A DNA stretch of 12,628 nt from Sutterella sp. (GTDB lineage: Bacteria; Pseudomonadota; Gammaproteobacteria; Burkholderiales; Burkholderiaceae_F). Under the pieces are notes generated by a model. It did no database searches. It was not told the DNA's origin and saw nothing but the letters and a program-made list of their open reading frames with translations. Location of the stretch: positions 1 through 12,628 of the forward strand of contig DNBE01000001.1 of NCBI GenBank assembly GCA_003543795.1, given 5' to 3'. Both the position numbers and the translations under genes were made by a program. This document shows positions 1-6,596 of the stretch, piece by piece (within the stretch, counting starts at the first letter, position 1; each line of letters starts with the position of its first letter).

Positions 1-219
1 GGCTTGTTTATCGGCAGGCAGCACGGCTAAGCAATAGACGTTGACGCCGTTACCTTTAATATGCGTCACGAGCGCTTTAGCGCCTTGACCCAATTCGGTA
101 CCGCGGATTTCGGAAACCGAAAGCGACGTTTTACCGTTAGCTTCGTGCTCGAGAACGCGAAAACGGGCTTGCCCCGTTTCAAATAAAGACGTTAATTTTT
201 CTAAAACGTTCTCGACCAT
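1..219 (-). CDS. yeaK: YeaK-like aminoacyl-tRNA deacylase (YbaK/ProX editing domain), 3' end outside window
   Basis: The 73 visible residues are the N-terminal part of a YbaK/ProX-type editing domain. They resemble E. coli YeaK closely as I recall it, including VSEIRGTxLGQGAKALV (about residues 35-51) and KGNGVN (55-60). The lysine of GAKAL (K48) is at the position of the catalytic-site lysine of this family. Members are free-standing trans-editing proteins that hydrolyse mischarged aminoacyl-tRNAs; YeaK is reported to clear Ser from mischarged tRNAs. The full family length is about 165 residues, so more than half of the gene lies off the left edge. The ATG at 217-219 is preceded only by a weak purine stretch, but the N-terminus aligns with the family there. 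The gene is divergent from the small EamA-type gene. Family assignment is firm; exact substrate specificity is inferred. Confidence 0.85.
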   Translation of the reverse strand, partial: MVENVLEKLTSLFETGQARFRVLEHEANGKTSLSVSEIRGTELGQGAKALVTHIKGNGVNVYCLAVLPADKQA

Positions 220-255
220 AACGAAACTTTCTGCTTTTTAAAAAGTCATATCGCC

Positions 256-261
256 ATTATA
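256..261 (-). promoter_or_regulatory. Candidate -10 box for the yeaK-like gene
   Basis: A perfect TATAAT reads on the minus strand 37 bp upstream of the yeaK-like ATG. No convincing -35 lies 16-18 bp further up. Between this box and the ATG is a perfect 12-bp AT-rich palindrome (CTTTTTAAAAAG, 234-245) of unknown meaning. The rest of the divergent gap (220-336) also holds TAAAAT at 297-302 on the plus strand, which could serve the EamA-type gene but has no matching -35. Confidence 0.4.
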
Positions 262-336
262 AACCAGTAAAGAAAAGGCATATTCTCGTTTTCGGGTAAA
301 ATCGAGACCGTTTTTATCGAAAAGAAGCTTTTAACT

Positions 337-765
337 ATGCTCGCCTATATCTGGCCGATCGCGCTCGTGATTGTCGCCAACGTCGTCTATCAAGTCTGCG
401 CTAAAGCCGTCCCCGCGGACATGTCGCCTTTGGCGTCATTGACCGTCGTTTATTTCGTGGCGTTTTCGGTGAGCGCCCTTTTATATTTCGTCTTAACGGA
501 CCACCCGAATTTGGTCGTCGAATACACCAAAATCAATTGGGCGCCTTTTGCTTTCGGTATCGTTTTAGTGGGCCTTGAGGTCGGGTTTATATTTGCTTAT
601 AAAGCGGGGTGGCCTGTGAGCACCGCCGCGACCGTTCAAAGCGCGTTCGTCGCGGTCGCGCTCGTTTTCGTAGGCGCCCTTTTTTACGGCGAAACGATTA
701 ACGCAAGTAAAGTCATCGGCGTCGTTCTTTGCCTTTTCGGGCTTTATTTCCTCAATCAAAACTAG
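337..765 (+). CDS. Small EamA/DMT-superfamily membrane protein (single five-helix repeat)
   Basis: This 142-residue protein is almost entirely hydrophobic. It shows five probable transmembrane helices at about residues 3-22, 31-53, 69-90, 93-115 and 122-140. The last two resemble the C-terminal part of an EamA repeat, with AATVQSAFVAVALVFVGAL followed by FYGETI and a final helix ending in FGLYFLNQN. Typical EamA drug/metabolite transporters carry two such repeats in about 300 residues, so this is a half-size protein that would have to dimerise, as SMR-type transporters do. The ATG follows a weak AAGAAG sequence. It stands alone, divergent from the yeaK-like gene and 73 bp upstream of the amidohydrolase on the same strand. 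The substrate cannot be told from sequence. Confidence 0.75.
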   Translation: MLAYIWPIALVIVANVVYQVCAKAVPADMSPLASLTVVYFVAFSVSALLYFVLTDHPNLVVEYTKINWAPFAFGIVLVGLEVGFIFAYKAGWPVSTAATVQSAFVAVALVFVGALFYGETINASKVIGVVLCLFGLYFLNQN

Positions 766-800
766 GTCGCAAAGCACGTCTTTTCTCCTTAGAAAACCCG

Positions 801-835
801 TACAATAGTTCTTATATCAAGGGCTTAGGAGAAGG
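801..835 (+). promoter_or_regulatory. Possible promoter and strong ribosome binding site of the amidohydrolase gene
   Basis: TACAAT at 801-806 is a reasonable -10 box, but the -35 region is poor. AGGAGAAGG at 827-835 is a strong Shine-Dalgarno sequence a few bases before the ATG at 839, which fixes the start. The gap 766-838 also contains a short AT-rich inverted repeat (TTTTCT/AGAAAA, 781-796). The ribosome site is confident; the promoter is tentative. Confidence 0.45.
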
Positions 836-838
836 ACT

Positions 839-2248
839 ATGTTTGATCTTATTCTCAGAAACGCTCGCGTCGTCGACCCGTTAAACGGTCTTGATGCCGT
901 TGCCGATGTGGCCGTCGAAGCCGGCAAAATCGCGCAAGTCTCGCCCGAAATCTCGGGTAAAGCAAACCAAGAGTACGATTTCTCGGGCTACGTTATCCAG
1001 CCCGGCATTATCGATAGCCACGTGCATCTCGGGACGATGTGGGGCTCGCCCTACGGACATCGGATGCTCGCTCTTCAAGCCGTCACGACGTGCCTAGATA
1101 TGGCGGGTCCCATGGACGATATCCTCGATAAATTGCCAGAATACGGCGCGGGACTTAATGTCGGGATTTTGCAATTTGCCTCACCACCCTACACCTTTAA
1201 AAACACGACGCCTTCGAAAGCGGAAATGATCGAACTCATCGAATCGGCGCTTGCTTTCGGAACGCTCGGTGTCAAATTAATGGGCGGGCATTATCCGTTA
1301 ACGCCCGATATTTCTTCTTTACTCATCAAAACCGCGCTAGAGCGCCGTGCCTATGTTGCCTGGCACGCGGGTACGACCGAACACGGCAGTAACATCGAAG
1401 GGATGCTCGAAGCGGTCGATATGGCGGACGGCCACCCGTTACACCTCGCACATATCAACGCGTATTGTCGAGGCGCGATTCGCCCCGAAATGCAAGAAAC
1501 ACGCGAAGCGATCGATAAGCTTGTGGCTAACCCGAACGTTTTTTGCGAAAGCTATGTTTCGCCCAAAAACGGCACGCGATTAGCTTGCGACGCCCAAGGC
1601 AAAATCATTAGCAAAGTGACTGGTAACTGTCTGCGTCGATTCGGGTTTAGCGAAGATGTCGAGGGCGTTCAAGCGGCCTTTTTAGCAGGACGCGTCTTTG
1701 CGGTTTATGACGCGGGCGGCGTGAGCGACTTGATGACCGGGCGCGAAGGGCTCGAGTATTGGTTAGAAATGAAAACGGACGTGGGCGGGAGTTTCAATGT
1801 CAATCCGCCGCTACCGCGTATCGAACTCGCGCAAGCCAAACGCCCCGACGGAAGCTTTGTCGTGGACGCGATCAGCACCGACGGCGGCTGCATTCCGAGA
1901 AATGTTATCCTTTCCCAAGGGTTGTCTCTTGTCAAACTCGACATTCTGAGCCTTTCGGAATTCGTCATTAAAACGTCGCTTAATCCGGCTCGCATGTTGC
2001 GCTTAGAAAATAAAGGCCATTTAAGCGTCGGAGCCGACGCCGATTTGTCGGTCTACGATTTTGCGTCTCAGCGTCCGAAAGCCGCTTTCGTCGACGGACG
2101 CCCGATTATGCTCGATGGCAAAATCCTTGGCAAAGCGGGAAATGTGATTTGTACGGAACGCGGCAAAGACGCGATTGCCGCGCGCGGCTTTAAAGCGATT
2201 GTCACCGATCCCGGCATTCCCTACGGTCCGAGGTACATTCCTCGCTAA
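839..2248 (+). CDS. Metal-dependent amidohydrolase, substrate unknown
   Basis: The 469 residues have the layout of the amidohydrolase superfamily: an N-terminal beta-sandwich portion (LILRNARVVDP), a TIM-barrel metal site and a C-terminal return to the sandwich (HLSVGADADLSVYDF, then a short VDGRPIMLDGK stretch). Likely metal ligands are H61 and H63 in the HVHLG motif, K146 (VKLMGG, a candidate carboxylated lysine), H176 (VAWHAG), H205 (LHLAHINAY) and D348 (ISTDGG). That set matches binuclear dihydroorotase/hydantoinase-like or D-aminoacylase-like enzymes, which hydrolyse cyclic amides or N-acyl bonds. No signal peptide is visible, so it should be cytosolic. The start follows a strong ribosome site and the gene ends at a good terminator, so it appears monocistronic. 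Neither neighbour suggests a substrate. Superfamily is certain; function is open. Confidence 0.85.
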   Translation: MFDLILRNARVVDPLNGLDAVADVAVEAGKIAQVSPEISGKANQEYDFSGYVIQPGIIDSHVHLGTMWGSPYGHRMLALQAVTTCLDMAGPMDDILDKLPEYGAGLNVGILQFASPPYTFKNTTPSKAEMIELIESALAFGTLGVKLMGGHYPLTPDISSLLIKTALERRAYVAWHAGTTEHGSNIEGMLEAVDMADGHPLHLAHINAYCRGAIRPEMQETREAIDKLVANPNVFCESYVSPKNGTRLACDAQGKIISKVTGNCLRRFGFSEDVEGVQAAFLAGRVFAVYDAGGVSDLMTGREGLEYWLEMKTDVGGSFNVNPPLPRIELAQAKRPDGSFVVDAISTDGGCIPRNVILSQGLSLVKLDILSLSEFVIKTSLNPARMLRLENKGHLSVGADADLSVYDFASQRPKAAFVDGRPIMLDGKILGKAGNVICTERGKDAIAARGFKAIVTDPGIPYGPRYIPR

Positions 2249-2265
2249 TTTACGCCGATAACGAA

Positions 2266-2299
2266 AAACCGCGGTCTTAAAGCCGCGGTTTGCGTTTTT
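2266..2299 (+). terminator. Rho-independent terminator of the amidohydrolase gene
   Basis: A perfect 9-bp stem (AAACCGCGG at 2266-2274 with CCGCGGTTT at 2283-2291) closes an 8-base loop and is followed by GCG and TTTTT at 2295-2299. It lies 18 bp after the stop codon. An A-run on the 5' side gives a T-run on the other strand, so it may also stop transcription arriving from the tRNA side. Confidence 0.85.
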
Positions 2300-2313
2300 A
2301 AAGGAGAAAGACA

Positions 2314-2346
2314 TAAAAAAATTTCGTCATGGAAGACGAAATTTTT
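2314..2346 (-). terminator. Rho-independent terminator of the tRNA-Met gene
   Basis: An inverted repeat (AAATTTCGTC at 2319-2328, GACGAAATTT at 2335-2344) encloses a 6-base loop. The A-run 2315-2321 reads as T7 on the minus strand after the stem. With two further A-T pairs the stem reaches 2346, the last base of the tRNA's CCA end, so hairpin and mature tRNA end directly abut. Confidence 0.8.
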
Positions 2347-2422
2347 GGTGGCGGTGCAGGGACTCGAACCCCGGACGCAGGGATTATGATTCCCTCGCTC
2401 TAACCGACTGAGCTACACCGCC
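2346..2422 (-). tRNA. tRNA-Met (CAT anticodon), CCA encoded
   Basis: The minus strand reads a complete 77-nt cloverleaf including the encoded CCA (2348-2346). It has a 7-bp acceptor GGCGGTG/CACCGCC, a D arm with TAGCTCAG and GGTTAGAGC, an anticodon stem AGGGA/TCCCT with loop ATCATAA, a 5-nt variable loop GCGTC and a T arm with TTCGAGT. The anticodon CAT is at 2388-2386. CAT could be elongator Met, initiator Met or lysidine-modified Ile2. It lacks the initiator's three consecutive G-C pairs at the base of the anticodon stem. Acceptor positions 4-5 are G-G, not the C-C recognised by E. coli TilS, so elongator Met is most likely. The gene lies 63 bp downstream of thiD on the same strand and has its own promoter and terminator. 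Confidence 0.92.
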
Positions 2423-2454
2423 TCGAGTCACATTCCTTTTTTAAAGGAAAGGCT

Positions 2455-2483
2455 ATCTTATCGAATTCGAATCTATTTCGCAA
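2455..2483 (-). promoter_or_regulatory. Promoter of the tRNA-Met gene
   Basis: On the minus strand TTGCGA (2483-2478) and TAAGAT (2460-2455) are separated by exactly 17 bp, a good sigma-70 arrangement. Transcription would start near 2448, leaving a leader of about 26 nt before the tRNA at 2422. A small inverted repeat (TTCCTTT/AAAGGAA, 2433-2449) falls in that leader. The -35 box sits just past the thiD stop. Confidence 0.6.
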
Positions 2484-2485
2484 CT

Positions 2486-3301
2486 TCATTTCGTTGAGGG
2501 CCAAAGGCTTGTGAAGTGGTGCACCGGGCCGTGGCCCGAACCGACGTCTAATTCGTCAGCGTGTTCGATAGCTTGCGTCATAAAGGCTTTCGCGCGGGTG
2601 ACGGCTTCGATGACGTCTCCCGTTTGAGGTAAAAGCGCGGCTAGAGCGCTACTTAACGTGCAGCCCGTGCCGTGGGTGTTCGCCGTCGCGACGCGGGGCG
2701 CGTCAAAGGTTTTGATGACTTCGCCGTTTGTTAAAACGTCGGGACTTGTCGCGCCTTCGAGATGGCCGCCCTTTAATAGCACCCAGGCGTCTTTAGTAAG
2801 AAGGCCTTTGAGTTCTTTTGCGCAATCGGGCATCTCTTTTGTTCGCGAAACGGGCGCTTTTCCTAAAAGGGCGCCCGCTTCGGGTAAGTTAGGCGTAATA
2901 AGCGTCGCTAGAGGGAGTAACTCGTTTTTAAAAACTTCGACCGTTTCTTTAGGCATCAGCGCGTCGCCGCTTTTTGCGACCATAACGGGATCGATCACGA
3001 TATATCGGGGCGCGTAGCGCTTCAGGCGCTCTGCGACGACGCGAACGATTGACGCTTGCGCGATCATGCCGATTTTGACGGCGTCGATTCTGACGTCCGC
3101 AAATAGCGTATCGAATTGCTCGCCTACGAAGTCGGGATCGACGGCGTAAATACCCGTGACGGCTTTCGTATTTTGGGCGGTGAGCGCCGTAACGATTCCG
3201 CAACCGTAGGCACCCAAAGCGCTAAAGGTTTTAATGTCCGCAAAAATCCCTGCGCCGCCGCTAGGATCAACCCCGGCAACGGAAAGTACATTCGCGATCA
3301 T
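2486..3301 (-). CDS. thiD: Hydroxymethylpyrimidine / phosphomethylpyrimidine kinase
   Basis: ThiD phosphorylates 4-amino-5-hydroxymethyl-2-methylpyrimidine and then its monophosphate, giving the pyrimidine half of thiamine. The 271 residues match the usual length. Family signatures are VDPSGGAGIFADIKT at 11-25, which binds the pyrimidine, IDPVMVAKSGDAL at about 103-115, and the ribokinase-type anion hole with catalytic cysteine, NTHGTGCTLSSA (208-219, C214). No fused ThiE domain is present. The ATG at 3301-3299 overlaps the waaA stop by four bases (ATGA), so thiD is probably translationally coupled as the last gene of the waaC-waaA-thiD operon. Nothing functional links thiamine to LPS; co-transcription is the only visible connection. 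No terminator follows directly; the tRNA promoter begins at the end of the gene. Confidence 0.95.
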   Translation of the reverse strand: MIANVLSVAGVDPSGGAGIFADIKTFSALGAYGCGIVTALTAQNTKAVTGIYAVDPDFVGEQFDTLFADVRIDAVKIGMIAQASIVRVVAERLKRYAPRYIVIDPVMVAKSGDALMPKETVEVFKNELLPLATLITPNLPEAGALLGKAPVSRTKEMPDCAKELKGLLTKDAWVLLKGGHLEGATSPDVLTNGEVIKTFDAPRVATANTHGTGCTLSSALAALLPQTGDVIEAVTRAKAFMTQAIEHADELDVGSGHGPVHHFTSLWPSTK

Positions 3302-4578
3302 GATTTCAAAGTCTCCTTGATAAGGCGCATCGTTTTACTCGTCGCGCCTTTTAAGCTTTTCGCAAAGCGCGAGGCTTTTTCTCCGAAGTCGGCGGTAAGC
3401 GCTGCGTCGCTCACAATCTCGACGGCTAAGTCGACGGCCTGAGGCATGTTTTCGACTTGGCGCAAGCCGCCTTTTTTAAGGCCTTCGGCAATAACAAAAG
3501 AAAAGTTAAAGGTGCTCGGCCCTACGATGACGCCTCGTCCGATACTTGCGGGTTCGATTACGTTTTGAGAGCCGAAATTGCCGAAACTGCCGCCCATAAT
3601 GACAACGTCAGCCAAAGCGCAGTAGTAAGCCATCTCGCCCATTGTGTCGCCGAGGTAAACGAGCGCATTTTCCGGCAGTTCGTCAAAAGCGCAACGACTT
3701 CGGCGCTCGAAATGAACGAACGCGTCTTCCAAGTCTTTTGCGACTGCGTCAAAGCGCTGAGGATGACGAACCACGAGAACGTAAAGGATGTCGCGGCGAC
3801 CTTGGGCTTTGATCGCTTCGATAAAGGGCTTTTCTTCGCCTTCTCGAGAACTCGCCAAAAGAATGATTTTTTTAGCGCACCGAGCTTTGTCTTTTTGCGC
3901 GCGTTTGACAACTTCGTCATTGATTTTGACGTCAAACTTAAGAGACCCCGTGATAAGGGGCGTCTTGTCTTGAAGTTTGAGATAACGTTCGGCGTCCGAT
4001 GCCGATTGCGCGCAAATGGCGGTTAAATCCGAATAAGCGTCGCGCATCAAAGGAGACCAACGCAAGGCGGCGCGAAGAGACTTTTCCGAAAGGCGGCCGT
4101 TGACGAGCACCGTTGGGCATCCCGCGCGTTTGGCTTCCCTTAAAAACGTGGGCCAAACTTCCGTTTCCATAATAAGCCCGATATCGGGCTTAACGGCTTT
4201 AAAAAATCGCCTGGCGTTACCGACCGTGTCATAGGGCAAAAAGCGCTGAACGATGCGCTCGGGCGCTTTTTGAACGAGCTTTAAGCCGGCGTCTTTCCCC
4301 GTGGGCGTCATGTGGGTGAGGATTATCGCGCCTTTTGGGTACGCCTTTAAAATCGCGTCGATTAGGGGTTCGGCCGCATTGGTTTCGCCGACACTTACGG
4401 CATGAATCCAAAAAATCGGATGACGGTTCCCGAACCCCTGAAAGCTCGAGAACCCGAATCGCTCGCCCCAGCCCTTGAGGTACGCTTTTTGACGCATCGA
4501 GCGCTTTAATAAATAAAGCGCCGCGAAGGGCTCGAGAACGGGCGCGATGATTCGATAAAAGCCGCTAGTCATCGGCAT
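3298..4578 (-). CDS. waaA: Kdo transferase (3-deoxy-D-manno-octulosonic acid transferase)
   Basis: WaaA (KdtA) transfers Kdo from CMP-Kdo to lipid IVA on the inner face of the cytoplasmic membrane. The 426 residues fit the family. An N-terminal hydrophobic anchor spans about residues 6-24. The acceptor-side domain has HAVSVGETNAAEPL (59-72) with the catalytic-base glutamate E65, METEVWP (137-143) and GRLSEKS (161-167). The CMP-Kdo-binding half has RHPQRF (271-276), GDTMGEM (310-316), MGGSF (328-332) and FGSQNVIEPAS (335-345). The ATG at 4578-4576 is chosen because AGGAG (4589-4585) lies 6 bp upstream. A second ATG two codons later (4572-4570) overlaps the waaC stop as ATGA and is an alternative. 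It sits between waaC and thiD with overlaps on both sides. Whether one or two Kdo units are added cannot be read from sequence. Confidence 0.96.
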   Translation of the reverse strand: MPMTSGFYRIIAPVLEPFAALYLLKRSMRQKAYLKGWGERFGFSSFQGFGNRHPIFWIHAVSVGETNAAEPLIDAILKAYPKGAIILTHMTPTGKDAGLKLVQKAPERIVQRFLPYDTVGNARRFFKAVKPDIGLIMETEVWPTFLREAKRAGCPTVLVNGRLSEKSLRAALRWSPLMRDAYSDLTAICAQSASDAERYLKLQDKTPLITGSLKFDVKINDEVVKRAQKDKARCAKKIILLASSREGEEKPFIEAIKAQGRRDILYVLVVRHPQRFDAVAKDLEDAFVHFERRSRCAFDELPENALVYLGDTMGEMAYYCALADVVIMGGSFGNFGSQNVIEPASIGRGVIVGPSTFNFSFVIAEGLKKGGLRQVENMPQAVDLAVEIVSDAALTADFGEKASRFAKSLKGATSKTMRLIKETLKS

Positions 4579-5513
4579 GCGAGTCTCCTAAAAGCGTCCC
4601 AAACGGTATCGACGTCGGGAATCGTGTCTTTGCCGCCCACGGTCGCCACTTTTTCTCCGACGACACCAAGTAGCAGCGGCTTTGAGTCGGTATAGATCCC
4701 GATTGCGGGAATCGCGAGCGCCGCCGCTAGATGTAATAACCCCGTATCAAGCGCGAAAACGCCGCTTGAGGCGGCAAAGGCATCGGCTAATTCTCTCAAG
4801 CTCATCTTGGGATTTAAAGTCGCGTTCGTGCCGATTGCGCGCGCGATGCGCTCGGCGCGCTCGCGTTCGGGAACACTTCCCCAAAGAACGCGCACGTCAT
4901 AGCCTTCGGCCGCAAGGCGTTGACCTAACTTCACCCAGGCGTCTTCTGCCCAAAGCTTACGGGCCTGACTTGTGCTCGGCATGAAATAAACCGTTTGCGT
5001 GGCGGATTTCGCGAGCTTAATGCCGAAATCAAGAGGCTTTTCTTCAAACGGGAATTGACAAGCCAAAGCCGCTAAACGCCTGCAACGCTCGATAGCGTGC
5101 ATTTGACGGCTGACCGCGAAAGTTTTCGAGTAGAAAAAGGACGCTAACGGTTCGCGAATGCTACGCCTGTCATAGCCGTAAACGGGCGCTTTTGCCCAAC
5201 GCGCGACCCATGCGCTTTTAACAAGTCCCTGAAGGTCGATGACGGTATCAAAGCGTGCGGCCTCGAGTTCGTCTCGAACGCGCGCGACGGCTTGTCTGGT
5301 TTCAGAAGAAAACGGAGCGTGCTTCCATTTACGTAAAGCGACTTCGTGGACGGCGGTCACAGCCGAACAAAGTCGGGGAATGTCCGCAAAAGAGGATTCG
5401 CTAAGCCAATGAATTTGCGCCTCAGGCATGTGTCGGGCGATATCGCAAGCGGCGGGTAAGGCGTGCACGAGGTCTCCCATAGACGTGGTCTTGACAATCA
5501 AAATCTTACGCAT
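4569..5513 (-). CDS. waaC: ADP-heptose:LPS heptosyltransferase I
   Basis: WaaC is the GT9 glycosyltransferase that adds the first L-glycero-D-manno-heptose to Kdo2-lipid A at the inner membrane. The 314 residues are of normal length. It begins with ILIVKTTSMGDLVHALPA (4-21), whose D14 aligns with the catalytic aspartate. It also has DLQGLVKSAW (93-102), the KLWAEDAW sugar-nucleotide motif (186-193) and DTGLLHLAAAL (256-266), which binds ADP-heptose. These features, especially the SMGD and LQGLxKSAW motifs, favour WaaC over heptosyltransferase II (WaaF). The ATG at 5513 follows GAGG. It is the first gene of the waaC-waaA-thiD operon and faces the hldA-gmhB-hldC operon, which makes its ADP-heptose donor. 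Confidence 0.94.
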   Translation of the reverse strand: MRKILIVKTTSMGDLVHALPAACDIARHMPEAQIHWLSESSFADIPRLCSAVTAVHEVALRKWKHAPFSSETRQAVARVRDELEAARFDTVIDLQGLVKSAWVARWAKAPVYGYDRRSIREPLASFFYSKTFAVSRQMHAIERCRRLAALACQFPFEEKPLDFGIKLAKSATQTVYFMPSTSQARKLWAEDAWVKLGQRLAAEGYDVRVLWGSVPERERAERIARAIGTNATLNPKMSLRELADAFAASSGVFALDTGLLHLAAALAIPAIGIYTDSKPLLLGVVGEKVATVGGKDTIPDVDTVWDAFRRLACR

Positions 5514-5551
5514 AACGCCTCATCGGTTAACCGCTCCCTAGAAGTGCCTCA

Positions 5552-5557
5552 ATTATA
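5552..5557 (-). promoter_or_regulatory. Candidate -10 box of the waaC-waaA-thiD operon
   Basis: A perfect TATAAT reads on the minus strand 38 bp before the waaC ATG, but the -35 position 17 bp upstream is poor. The predicted leader contains the 10-bp palindrome CGGTTAACCG (5524-5533), a possible regulator or nuclease site. Confidence 0.45.
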
Positions 5558-5604
5558 GGGGAATTGTCTTGGCGAGATGACGCGCGATTGCTTCTCATCG
5601 ATTA

Positions 5605-5633
5605 GAGACAGCGGTCGATTTTGTGCTTAAAAT
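5605..5633 (+). promoter_or_regulatory. Candidate promoter of the hldA-gmhB-hldC operon
   Basis: GAGACA (5605-5610) and TAAAAT (5628-5633) are spaced 17 bp apart, matching the sigma-70 consensus at 4 of 6 and 5 of 6 positions. The start would be near 5640, leaving a leader of about 28 nt before the GTG codon at 5668. The purine run AGAGAG (5656-5661) is a modest ribosome site 6 bp before it. Confidence 0.45.
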
Positions 5634-5667
5634 CTACGGAATCGATGTTCCTTAAAGAGAGTTACCC

Positions 5668-6591
5668 GTGAAGAACTTCTTTTCCGACAGACGTATTCTC
5701 GTTGCCGGCGACGCGATGCTCGATCGCTATTGGTTCGGCGACTCCACCCGATTATCTCCCGAAGCACCCGTTCCGATCGTGCGTATTATGCGAACGGAAA
5801 ACCGATTAGGAGGCGCCGCGAACGTCGCTTCGAACTTAGCGAGTTTAGGTGTTAAAACGGGTCTTTTATCGGTTGTCGGCGAAGACGAAGCAGGCGAAAT
5901 GGTGGAAAACATTTTGCGAGAAAAAGGCATCGAACCGCATTTGCACCATGACTCGCAATTAAAAACCACCGTTAAATTGCGCATCATCTCTCGCCAGCAA
6001 CAGGTCCTTCGGACCGACTTCGAAGACCACCCGAATCGAGCGGTTTTAACCGAACATCTCGATGACTTCACGCATCTACTCGATTCCTACGAAGCGGTGG
6101 TTTTATCCGATTACGCCAAGGGCGGGCTCGACCACATCACGCAGATGATTAATCTTGCTAAAAAGCGCTCGATTCCCGTCTTAATCGACCCCAAAGGAAC
6201 CGACTTCGATCGCTATAAAGGCGCGACCGTCATCACCCCGAATCGAAACGAACTCGCGGCCGTCGTCGGCGAATGGCGTAGTGAGGAAGAACTCTTTAGT
6301 AAAGCGAGCGCGTTGCGCGAACACCTCGACCTCCAAGCGTTGCTTCTTACGCGTAGCGAAGAAGGGATGACGCTATTTACGGCGCAAGGCGCACAATCGG
6401 TGCCCGCGCAAACGCTCGAAGTCTTTGACGTTTCGGGCGCGGGCGATACCGTTATCGCCGTTTTCGCGGCGATGATCGCTTCGGGTAAAAGCTTCGAAGA
6501 AGCGATGAAAATCGCTAATCGCGCGGGCGGTATCGTCGTTGCCAAACTCGGTACCGCGACCTTAACCTTTAACGAACTTTTCGGGCGTTAA
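5668..6591 (+). CDS. hldA: D-glycero-beta-D-manno-heptose-7-phosphate kinase
   Basis: HldA (RfaE domain I) phosphorylates heptose 7-phosphate at C1 in ADP-heptose synthesis. The 307-residue ribokinase-fold protein has GGAANVASNLASLG (48-61), the LIDPKGTDFDRY substrate region (172-183), TPNRNELAAVVG (190-201) and the catalytic anion hole DVSGAGDT (254-261) with D260. It ends after the kinase domain. The adenylyltransferase domain, fused behind it in enterobacterial HldE, is encoded separately two genes downstream. The start is GTG; no in-frame ATG precedes it and the protein begins normally at this point (RRILVAGDAMLDRYW). It is first in an operon with gmhB, only 5 bp downstream, and hldC. Confidence 0.95.
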   Translation: MKNFFSDRRILVAGDAMLDRYWFGDSTRLSPEAPVPIVRIMRTENRLGGAANVASNLASLGVKTGLLSVVGEDEAGEMVENILREKGIEPHLHHDSQLKTTVKLRIISRQQQVLRTDFEDHPNRAVLTEHLDDFTHLLDSYEAVVLSDYAKGGLDHITQMINLAKKRSIPVLIDPKGTDFDRYKGATVITPNRNELAAVVGEWRSEEELFSKASALREHLDLQALLLTRSEEGMTLFTAQGAQSVPAQTLEVFDVSGAGDTVIAVFAAMIASGKSFEEAMKIANRAGGIVVAKLGTATLTFNELFGR

Positions 6592-6596
6592 AGGCG

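Noticed and set aside
2346..2422. tRNA-Ile2 (lysidine-modified CAT) or initiator tRNA-Met
   Set aside because: The acceptor stem lacks the C4-C5 pairs read by E. coli TilS, and the anticodon stem lacks the three initiator G-C pairs.
2433..2449. Inverted repeat TTCCTTT/AAAGGAA after thiD as a thiD terminator
   Set aside because: The stem is short and AT-rich and no T-run follows on the minus strand. It falls in the leader of the predicted tRNA transcript.
3457..4026. 189-codon open frame on the plus strand, antisense to waaA
   Set aside because: It is the mirror of a strongly conserved gene, with no ribosome site and no recognisable domain.
4570..4572. Second ATG of waaA overlapping the waaC stop as ATGA
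   Set aside because: The first ATG (4578) is 6 bp from a good AGGAG, whereas the second is 12 bp away. It remains possible but is less likely.
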